Below, in pieces: positions 1 through 10,900 of a stretch of DNA of 64,000 nt. Within the stretch, counting starts at the first letter, position 1. Every line of letters starts with the position of its first letter. The notes below the pieces were generated by a model that was given only the letters and a program-made list of their open reading frames with translations, made no database searches and was not told the DNA's origin. The DNA comes from Diadema setosum (lineage: Eukaryota > Echinodermata > Echinoidea > Diadematoida > Diadematidae): NCBI RefSeq assembly GCF_964275005.1, contig NC_092693.1:27643173-27707172 (forward strand). Reading direction: 5' to 3'. Made by a program: the position numbers and the translations under genes.

Positions 1-279
1 AAACAATAAGACAACAACAATAACAACACAAAACACAGAAATAAAAGAAATGAAGAAAAATGCACATACAGTACACAGTAACTGGACAGCGAAGAACGAG
101 GAAAGAGAAGCAGGGAAGAATGGAGAAAGAAAAGAAAAGAATGGAAAAGGTCTGTGGACACGCTACAAAATCTCCAGGACAAGTGAAACATGCGGGGATT
201 TTTTATAAACACAATTAAGTGGTATTATGTGGAAAGCAAATATATATATATATATATATATTTGAATGTATTAAGTTAA

Positions 280-645
280 CAGATTCTTTAAAGTTATTAT
301 CTAAGCTATTCCAAAATCTGGGTCCACTATATGTACAGACATATATTTTGAGTGTGTACAGTTCTGTGGAATTCACTTCCTCGTGAGCTGAAAGACTCAA
401 GCTCTATAACATCTTTCAGGAGTAATTTAAAATCCTATCTGTTTAGCAGTGTCTTTTGAAGACAGACTTTCATGTCTTTTTTTTTTCTGCTTCTTTATCT
501 TCTTCTATTACCGTGATGTACTTGTATTTTCAATCTGTTTGCTTTGATGTACCTATTGTGAAGCGCCTTGAGCATTTAATCAAAGTGGAGAACGGCGCTA
601 TAGAAATTGTATGTATGTATTATTATTATTATTCTCACTATGGGA
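280..645 (+). mobile_element. LINE 3' fragment (CR1/L2-like), plus strand
   Basis: Bases 366-459 translate to LWNSLPRELKDSSSITSFRS and on to KSYLFSSVF and a stop, the typical C-terminus of a CR1/L2/jockey-type ORF2. A short 3' UTR follows with the motif AAGCGCCTTGAGCA and GGCGCTATAGAAAT (about 557-608), then a (TATT)/(ATT)n tail at about 613-645. The element is 5'-truncated, since no reverse transcriptase lies upstream. Confidence 0.75.
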
Positions 646-1945
646 AGATGATATTCTTTAGATTGTCTCGTGGGATAGTTATGTACGTTGCTGTTATGGT
701 GAAATAAAGAGTGAAATATTTTGGGTAGGTATTCTTGAGGTTCTACTCATGTATTCTTATGGTGAAGCTGCTATGTCGTCATCCTTTTTTATTGTAATTT
801 GTTATAAATTTTCAAATTATTACTATTCTTTATCCCAATCACCGTAAGTTCTGAAACTCTGTATCCGGTATAACTAATATATAGTTGTTCAAATGCAAAA
901 GTTTGAAAATCAGCCAGAGTTCTCCTTTAACATTACTTTTCTCAGGTGATATTTTGAAGAAAAATATGTTCTTAATGAACTCTTAACGGGCAATCGGATT
1001 CATTAGCTTAAGTGATATTCATGTTTCACACCAGTCATTCCAGTCCGCTGGCATTTGGGTTTTGTGGCATGATTGAAGTCCTGCAGTAACATAACAATAC
1101 ATTCTTGACGCTCATCCTTTATAATATCGCAATAATGATATCGCAATAATGATGTACTCTATAAAGAGTATCAAACGTTGTCACGGTGAATTTGAAATAT
1201 TACTTCCAGTCCCATGGATAACATGTGTATATACAATTTTTACTAGGATTTCAGGGAGGTACCCCTGTGAGGGTCAACAGTGTCGACTGTGAAGTGGTTG
1301 CCTGTAGCTTGTGTGGAGTATGTGTAATGTGGCTGGAGGTTTGATTGTCTTGAGATGATTGATAATGCGTATAGCAAAGCATTGCCAGCATCAAGATATT
1401 GTGTAAATATTGCCAGGACGGTGATGATTGTGATTATAATGATGTTACTAGAATTCCTTTACTGTTTCTTCCATTTCTCACTTTTTTTTCTCATATCAGT
1501 ATCGAGACACATATGGTTAAGACATTGTAAGAGACACGCTTAGACGGGTCTATAGGGCATATTACCCCCCTTCCCCTTCCCCTTCCCCTAATCCTAATCC
1601 TAATCCTGAACCTAATCCTAACAATAACCCAAACTCTGTACCGTAACACTAACCCTAACCATAATCTTTACTCTAACCTTATCACTACCCAGTATTAAGC
1701 GGGGGGGGGGGGGGGGGTAATTGCCCTTGGGGATAATTGCCCTTATATGCGCTTAGACTGTCCTTTGGATTACAAAGACGTATATGACAAGACAATAAAC
1801 CAATATATGAAAATCATAAGATAATCTATAGTAAGACATTTTGACCTTCATACACATAACACTTCACAGGACAGCTACAAAATGTTTTGACTCAATAAAT
1901 AGAAATTAACGAAATAATTACTTGGTCATTCCTTGTTTCTTTCAG
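646..1945. other. Intron of gene A left of its first visible exon
   Basis: AT-rich intronic sequence without a recognisable gene. Alignment by eye to gene B intron 4 begins near 1260, with GAGGGTCAACA and TTGAGATGATTGATAAT shared with 40952-41056. Apart from the telomere-like insert I see no other feature. Confidence 0.5.
1546..1749. mobile_element. 204 bp insertion with degenerate telomere-like repeats
   Basis: The insert is flanked by the 9 bp direct repeat CGCTTAGAC (1537-1545 and 1750-1758). Gene B has a single TTAGAC at the same place (41226-41231). Both ends carry a related inverted motif: TATAGGGCATATTACCCCCC on the left and GGGGTAATTGCCC...ATAATTGCCCTTATA on the right. The interior is a C-rich strand of CCTAAT/CCCTAA-like units (1580-1690) and a G15-17 run. 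Confidence 0.65.
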
Positions 1946-1990
1946 GAACACTCTATCCTATTCAATGGAAGAGATGAAAGAGCCGGCTAA
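1946..1990 (+). CDS. Gene A exon 5 (after TM6)
   Basis: The acceptor is TTTCTTTCAG and the donor GTGAGT. The 45 bp exon starts with the last base of a Trp codon and ends two bases into a Lys codon. It encodes [14 protein letters not shown], matching the W-N-x-L-x-Y-x-x-E-E segment that follows TM6 in SLC7 light chains. It is identical at protein level to exon 5 of gene B. Confidence 0.88.
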   Translation, partial: EHSILFNGRDERAG

Positions 1991-4900
1991 GTGAGTTCTG
2001 ATGTTGCTTTCTCGTAACATAAACATTATGGCTTTATCTAACTTTTGTTTTAAACAAATTAAAAAAACCGAAAGTAATGTCCATGTAATGCCAACTTTCA
2101 TTCTTGAATATTTCATTGAAACAAGCTGATGTGAAATTTCGTGGTGTCGATTGGACGCAATAAACGATTGATTTGTTATGTTTATCTTCAAATATCGTAA
2201 GTGTGGATTTGGTATGACTGTTATTACAACTTATACGGGTAACCTCCTGAATTTCATCCCTTTTCAAGTTGACATTTATAGACAGAGTGACTTTAGGGAA
2301 ACCACAAGAACTGAGTGATAGAAATTAAATTCATTAAAATCGTACAAATGAAAAAGTAAAGGATTTGTAGGTTTCCACGCGTTTTCACAATATTGATATT
2401 GGTCAAGATTGCATATGTAAATTACTTCAGCTGATGTTGATGTCATCAACTCACAGCTGTTTCATTGTTTATGAACAAAAAGAAACGATTTTAAAACCAT
2501 GCTGTTTGTCATTAACTTAGCATCTATACAAACAGCTCTTACCACTAAAGTCATCATCGCGAGGTCATTACAATGCCATAAAAATCGATACGACGGATCG
2601 GAGGTTTAGCTTTTAGATTTAAACCAGGTTGAAGTAGAGACCTATGTGACCATCTGCTTGTCAGTGCTTCCTTTAACAATGACGTTTTGTGCCCGAAATG
2701 TCGAATTTTGAATTCCAGAACTATCCCATGTAGATTTCAGTAGAGATAAAACACCGTTGTGTTGAAGCGTTCGTAAAAATCCGTACATGTTCAGCTTAAT
2801 TCCCAGCACAATAGACCGCTATAAACTCCGGCCATATTTGAAGTTATATAAAATACCGTGAAAATGACTGTCTTTATTGAAGCATCTATTGTGTAACGAA
2901 ACTGATATGCCCCTTCTACCCCATACTATCTGCAGAACGCTTCCTCGTGCTATCGCTATCGCCATGCCGACTGTGACGATTCTGTACATTCTGACAAACA
3001 TCGCCTACTATAGTGTGCTATCACCAGATGTTGTCCTCCAGTCAGAAGCTGTGGCGCTTGTGAGTTTGCAACGGAAAACGAGCCTTTTTTAATCAGTTGG
3101 GATTTTATAGTCTTGTCTAACTACAAGATATTTTGTATTATCTATTTCTGGTACCTCGATGTGCATGAACGTCATCGCAGTATGAATAACTCAAATAAAT
3201 GAGCTTTAGTAATCACAAATATTTTGGGTTGGCTTTATTCATGTTGCCAATCATTGTGTTCGGGGAAGTTGTACAGATGACGCACGGTCAGATAACCTGG
3301 TAAATGAAGTATGGACATTATTACTTCAACTTCACATTTTAGGCGTGTGAAGTGTAGCACAGAAATGAACAGCTTTCGACAGTTTGTTTGTCACTGCTTC
3401 ACTGGCTCCTTTACCCAAGCGAAGAGACTTTCTCAAGTGCGGGACGCGAGCCTTTTCAAAGCCCTTCGGCTGTAGTGATTGCAGAGGGTGGTTACCTGAG
3501 ACTAGTCAAGCCCTAGCTAAAGCCAAGACCCAGCAATAGTCCAGAGGCTATCTAGCTCTACGCTCTCGAATGGCAGTGCTAGTGACAGCGTGAAGGTCTT
3601 TGCAAAAAGGATATATAGGGGCCTACTAGCCGAACGATTACCAGTGTCGAGATGGAGTGTGGTCATAGAAAAAGAGGTCCCTGAAATTTCACGTGTACTC
3701 GAAATCCTTGTCGATCTCCAAACAGAGCTTCTCGGCGTTTCACAGCCAGATCTTCGGCTGGTTAACACCATTCCTCATTTGCTGTGCAGCCTTTGGAACG
3801 GCGAATGGGATATGCTACACATTCTCCAGGTATGTCTAATAGTCCGGCTATGCCTTACCTAACCCCACTCAGGCATCTCACTCCTCATATTTGTTTCGAC
3901 ATCACCGTAATCACGTTATCACATTAAGGAGCTGGATAGAAACCAGTTCATGCTGACTGAACCATGATGTAAATATATAGAATGTGAAAAGTCTTCAGGA
4001 GATAGTGACAGAGAATGTGGCCAGAACGTACATGGAGTGAATCGGAGCGTTGCATACCTTGTATATTTTGAAGTATGCACAAGCTTCATAATTCCAACGG
4101 TGTCGTCACAAACCTTACTTACTGACATCCCGCGATCAGATTACTCCCTCTTTCCACTTGAAAGTAAATAACAATTTGTATATCATTGTATTATGTCGTC
4201 GGTCGCATTACGAACCGGCGAATGTTCGAATTTGCGCGGAAACACGATTACGAGATAATCGCGTTTAAAGAATCGGGACTTCTTTAAACATATAAAAACG
4301 TGTCTTATAACCGCACATTGATGATGATATTAAGAGAGTGATGAAAGCGGAATTTTCTGCTTTGTCTGATACTAAATATTATTTTGTAGCTGCACCTGGG
4401 GCTCTGTGGTAGTGATGCAAAGTGCGTTTGCCGGTTCGTAAAACCCCCCATTTCAGCGTTTTACGTACATCGCGTACTAAAGAGAGGGCATTACGAACCG
4501 GCAAATGTATACATTTGCCGGTTCGTAAAGCCCATGCTCAATACGTGTGGACGTAGCGAGTGCGCATTACGAACCGGCAAATGTAACATAAAATGGCGCG
4601 TATCATCACACATTCCACACGCTTAGGTGGTACGCGCACAGTGTAATGTATACATTCGCCGCTCTAGGTAGTGGGATTGTGATTCATTCATGTTCATTCA
4701 TGTTCATTCATGTTCATTCATGTTAGTTGTATCATAATCATGGATATTAGGAAAGTGTAACAAACACCACAGTTATTTTCTCAAACTATACAACCTACCT
4801 GTACTTTTACACATTAATTGTTGATGCGAGTAATGTTATCAAACTGTGCAATGGGTTTTTGATTGGATGAGTACCGTTCTATTAAAGCGTGCCTGGTAGT

Positions 4901-7900
4901 CACTCACTATCTATAAATATTACAAGTGTTAAGTCATTATCAGTATTGAGAGAATATAATTACACCCATACAAACACAAACATACACAAACACACATACA
5001 CGCAAATATTATACCAGTAAACACACTCGAACCCACACACACAACCTACTTTCTGACACATTAATTGTTGATGCCAGTAATGTTATCAAACTGTGCAATG
5101 GGTTTTTATTGACTACTGGATGAGTACTAAAAGTGCGCCTGGTAGTCACTGTCTATAAAAAAGTGTAAATTCATTATTGAGAGAATATAATTACACCCAT
5201 GCAAACACAAACATACACAAACACACACTATACATGCACATACCAGTACACACACTCGAACAAACACACACACACACATACCCTCTTACAAAGCAGTCAT
5301 AATCACCTTGTTCTCCCAATTCTAGGTATCTGTGTCTCTCTCACTCCTCTTTTTTTTTTCTTTTGTTCTTTTTTTTTGTTTTCTATTTACCAGTCCCCAA
5401 GTTTGTGAAGAATTCTGCATTTTATTAATTCAAAATGCACCATTCCACATGTGTGTTCATAATTACATACAGTAACTACAAAACAAAGCATTCTCCTCAA
5501 ACTTCCAGATATAACCTGTAAATTCAGAGAGTGATTTTTTTTTTTTTGCATTTTCGACAGCTCACAATAATTACATTGCACACTATTATTACAATACATT
5601 AAATTACAATTGATACAAAATAAATGTGACATTCTCCATGATACTTCACTATGTAATCTCACTTGGAATGAGAAGTTAGGCATTTGTTGCATTTCAGAAT
5701 TGTGTTCTGACCACTATAAAAGTGGTGCAATAACATGTACAAAATACAAAATTCTCCCAACACTTCACGAGGTAATCTGACCTGTAAATTGGTGAGAAGT
5801 TCTGCATTTCCTTGACTTTAATGTATTACAGTAGTACGCGTGTTAGTCACAAATAGTGCAATAACATGATCAAGTGTACCATTCTCCTCACACTTCACAA
5901 GGTAATTTTGCCCAGGGTTGAATTAATGAAAGTGATACCCAATGTGTTTATAAACACGAGTCTACAAACTTTAACAGTCTGCCAACTACTGGACTGCTGG
6001 GAGGAGAGTAGTGTACGTCATTTGTCTCTTTTTGCTGTCCTTAGGATGGGGGACAACATGACAACATGTTAATAACATGTCTGGCTAGCCATTCTCTTTC
6101 TAGGACCAGAATTTTCAAGGCATGATAATATTGTCTGATAGACATGCTGCCATTTTCACTGAGGCAATCATAGCCAAAAGATTGATATGGTTACGTGTTA
6201 AATCACATCATTGATGGTTAAAATGTGTTCTACCATCTACAAATATTTCTGACTTTTTGTAGGCTTCCCCACTGTTCAGCTTTTTTTTTGACAATTCTGT
6301 TTTAGATTCCATTAATTTTTTCATGACAACTGAAGATCTATCAGGAATAGAACTGATGTCAGTACCTACATATTCTTCCACATGAAAATCTTCTGGCTTT
6401 GCACTGACATCTATCTTTCACTCCCTCAAAAGCCTCAATGGCAGTAGTTTCCAAATTTGCAATGAAGAGACAATAAATGGAATACATACTGGAACACTAC
6501 ACTTTATTTCTATTGTTTCTTTTATATTTGAATAAGGTCCTCCCGAAGTGATAAAAATTGGTCGATTTGTGTGAAACTGTGTTGAAATTATTGAAAGCAT
6601 GTAGCAAATATGTAACACTGGAGATAAAATAATTACCAGAAAGTATTACAAACTTGATCATGTATCAAGTCTATATTTGTACAAGGCACTATGAGCAAGA
6701 AATTCACCAATAATTCCCTTTCCTTTCCTTACAAGAAACATGTACAATAGTTTGCCTAAATGGTCTTTATTTTAGGAAAGTTGGTCAACAGTTAGTGCAC
6801 TACATATAATAATGTAAATACAACCAGATGTATACCAACAAGACTAGATAAAGGGCAGTATAGAATACATACAGCATAATATGAATATGCTGTACTTCCA
6901 TTACACTTCACAAACAGTTTTCTATTGCTTTCCTGTGTCCGGTTACCATCAAAATCGGTTCTTCAATGTCTGACAGGGACATTGCTTTCTCGAGATTTAA
7001 CAGTTTTCCATCATCCAGCAAGGTTCAGTATTCTTTGTTATCTGAAATAAGAGTGGAGGACTTAGTCTGCTTTCAAATTGAAATCAAGTACACCTAATGC
7101 AAGGAAAATAAATACATAATTTGATGAAACTGCCAAGTCTGGTTGAATAATTGTTACTTCATTTACTGTTTTTTTTTTAACTATTCTTTGCAGAAGACAA
7201 ACTATTTTCTTTAAATTTTACAGGTTGCCTGCCACAAACTTTTTCTTACAAGAGTGAAGGATAAAAGAAAAAAAAAAGATAATCAAAGTATTTATCACAT
7301 GTTTAAATTATTTTACATTTGTTATTGGAAAATTAAGTTTTGGCTCATAATTGCTTTTTTAGGAATTTGCACCACACAGACAGATAATGCAAGAAATACA
7401 AACAACAGTTATACAATGCCCTGAACTTCTCAACTCCAGTTGAATTACCTTCAGCTTCAAAGGTAACATTGCTGCGTTGTTTCTTAGAATGCGAACACCA
7501 CAGTTGTTTGTAGAGGCTCTGCTTCTGTTGCTGCTGCTGCTTCTAGCAGTGTTGCTAATGTTCCTGGAAGTGCAGATGCTAAAGTTGCAAGTAGAGGCTC
7601 TGCTGCTACAGTGGTAAGTAGAGGCTCTACCACTGTTGTCGTACTTAGAGGCTCAGCTGCTAGGGCTGTATGTACAGGCTCCGCTGCTGCTGCTGCTGCT
7701 GCTTCAAGCGGTGCTGCTGATGTTTCTGGGGATTCAGCTGTCACAAATCGACGTTGAGGCTCTGCTACTGCTGTCGCAAGTAACGATACTGCTGGGGAAG
7801 TTGTAAACAATGCATCAATGAAAAAAATTATGTGACCATCCTGTGGGTAGAATCAACAAGATTTATACTAGATATACTTGCAAACATCTATCATGGACAC

Positions 7901-10900
7901 TAGAATCTACAGTGTATTACATGCACATAAAGCAAATTATCAGTAATTGATTTTGTTTTGGGACTGAGAAGAGACGTTGACATAATAAATTGTAAGTAAT
8001 AATCAATATCAGACTTTTAAAGAAAGGAAGTGGAAAGCTAACAGTCTTCAGCATCCTACAGTCATTACAAACTGCAATTATGACATTTGTTTTATTCATT
8101 ACACAGAATTGAACATTTATATTGAAATGGTAATGCAATGAAAGTACATTGTACCTACATGATACTATGCATAAAAATCTCTACATCATTTTAAAATGAA
8201 AAAAGACATAATATATCTTGATAAACTTATTGATGTGTAGAACAAATCAGTAACTATGTATTCAAATTACCTCAGGCAGAAAGAGGAATGCCCTCGTCAT
8301 CTGACATCCTACGTCCATCCATGGGCATGTTGAAGACTTGAAGCACCCTCCCTTTCCACCAGCCATTTTCACTTCTCATATGTACGCAGGAACCTTGTTT
8401 CGGTTTGGTCCGTTGAGCATGATAGAGGTCACTTGAGCTGACAGGATTCATAGAACCATCCCTCTTCCACTTGACAAGAACATCTATGCCTACGGTGGTT
8501 CAAAAACACACAAAATTGTATGGACAATTTCAGTGAGAAATTTGACAGTTGTGTCATACACTATGTGATAAAACATTACAAGTACCTGCAGGTTTGAAAA
8601 ATGTGAAGAAGAGTATTTCTTACAGCTAAAGCACAATTTCAGAAGAAAAAACAAAGTAACATAAGGAAATTCTTTACAGGCAATCACCTACGACATTTTG
8701 TGAGACAAAATGAAAATAGCTACAGCCAGCATACCTATTTGAAATGCAAAAAAAATTGTCATCAAAGTCTGCTGATCTCTGAAGGGCATAGTAATTCAGG
8801 TGCTATTGGTCCAGCTTTTACACCTTGGGGTTGGCAAAGGTAAATAATGATAACTGCTACACATTCTTTGATTAGAAATGTGATGTCTTTCACATAAAAA
8901 CCTAACAATCTTATACACAGAAGTGTTAGTGCTTGCTTTTTTCTCTTTTAATACATTGAGTAGCAGTCAACATTGATATACATGTATGAAATAATTACAG
9001 TAAGGCCATTAGAAACTTCCCCCAAGTATGCTCAAGCAGGTGCCTAGGGAAGAGCTTGTAATATCAACATGAGCCTGTCCTCACCAGGTTAATATCTGCA
9101 TAAGATACTTGACAGTAGAGTTAGATAAGATCGACATTACAGAAAAGGTATGACTACATTACCTAGTACATTCCAGATATCAAAACAGTGATTTCTGTCA
9201 AATGACATGGTATTGTTCAATCATCTATTCCACTGAAAGTAATAAATGACCTATTCCATTCACCGTAAACTGAGAAATGTTTGTGAATACCTGGTTCCCG
9301 GTACACTTTATGGTCTACAAGTACCGGTACCATAATCACTTGTTACGAATCAAACTTACCATTATAGGCAGAAGGAAAAACATCCTCATCACCACTACTC
9401 TCTGCGGTTGTACGTAGAGGCTCTGCTGCTACAGTCTGAAAGGCTCAGCTGCTACAGTTGAAAGTTAGGATCATGCTGCTACAAATGTAGAGTTTTACAG
9501 TAGCATACGTAGACGCTCTGTTGCAATAGTACTGTCGGTAGGCCTACTGTAGTACATAGAGGCTTCGCGACTACAATTGTATGGAGAAGTTCAGCTGCTA
9601 CAGTTGCACTTTACAGGCTCTGCTAATGCTGCTCCTGCGCCGAGAGGTGCTGCTGATGTTCCTGGGATGCTAGCTGCTACAGTTGTAATGATAGCGGTGC
9701 TGCCTTTGTTTGTGGGGACTCGGCTCCTGCTTGTAGTGGCCTGCTGCTCCTAGAATTATCCCCAAGATATAAGTAAGGAAAATCATGTCAGTGTTATCAG
9801 GGCACAAATAGGATACCGCGGTAACTTATATAGAATAAAAATCCCTGGATATAGGCTTATACTTGTACCGGTACACGAGTGTTAAAAAAAACTGTGAGTA
9901 CCGGTACCGGTAATCAACTTCGTTTAATTTTTCTGAAAGTTCATTGATATCTGTCCCGGTAATCAAAATATGTAACATACCGGTGAATACAACCTCGATC
10001 TAGCCTATAAATTTACTGTTTATGCAGGATTTTAGTTAGACAGTAAAGGCCAGAGCAGCTATTCTTGCATGCTTAAGGAAGCTATATGTAACTATAACTG
10101 ACTTAACACTGACGCTAAACAGTCTCATCATGCAATTTCATTCTTACTTAGGGCCTAAATACTATTTTTTTTTTTAATGCAACAACATGAATCTTTGAAA
10201 ACAATGATAATCATTTATTCTTTGGGCCTATTTTCAGTTCTACCTGGGTATTTGCAATTGCTACACGATATTTTTTTTTCAGTTTATAGGCCCTAGATTC
10301 TACTATGCTTTAGTTTAAAAAACAATGCATCCGGGTTGTACGGGAGGATTGCTTTATCTCTGACCAAGAATAATCAAGGACCACCTTCGACAAAAATGGT
10401 GGCTAGGTGTACGACTGTGTAGGATCTACAACTACAAGGAAATGAAATACACAGGAAAGCTACTTTTACATGATAATGTCGAGCAATTCTACTTCTCTGA
10501 TGTAATATTTTATGATTACACATTAACCTGCCCCGATTATCATTACTTTTGTTTTTAAACAGAAGATTAAATAACAAATGAGCAACAAAATGCACCTAGT
10601 AGTTACATACCAGCACAATTCCGAGTGCATGGGACTGATGGTGATGACGAGCCCTCGCTCGCGGCCTCGCAAGCTCCTCGATTCGCCCCACATACCTCAC
10701 GTGTGTTCCGTCTGAACAGGGATTTTACGAACCGGCGTATACGAACATTTGCCGGTTCGTAATGTCACAAATTGCAGCATTTGGACATTTTGAAAATTCG
10801 TCACTACCAAAAATACATGTTTTCGTGAATTTTGCGATTTGATATTTTGGGGATAGATAGAGTTTGGTATGGACATTCAAAAAATGGAAAAAAGTGAATT

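Noticed and set aside
1568..1690. True telomere or chromosome end
   Set aside because: The CCTAA-like units are few and degenerate, and the sequence continues on both sides with gene A introns. It is an internal insertion.
3590..3862. 90-codon plus-strand ORF over gene A exon 7
   Set aside because: It is in a different frame from the TM8-encoding exon, and the exon frame has good splice sites and family motifs. The ORF is a shadow.
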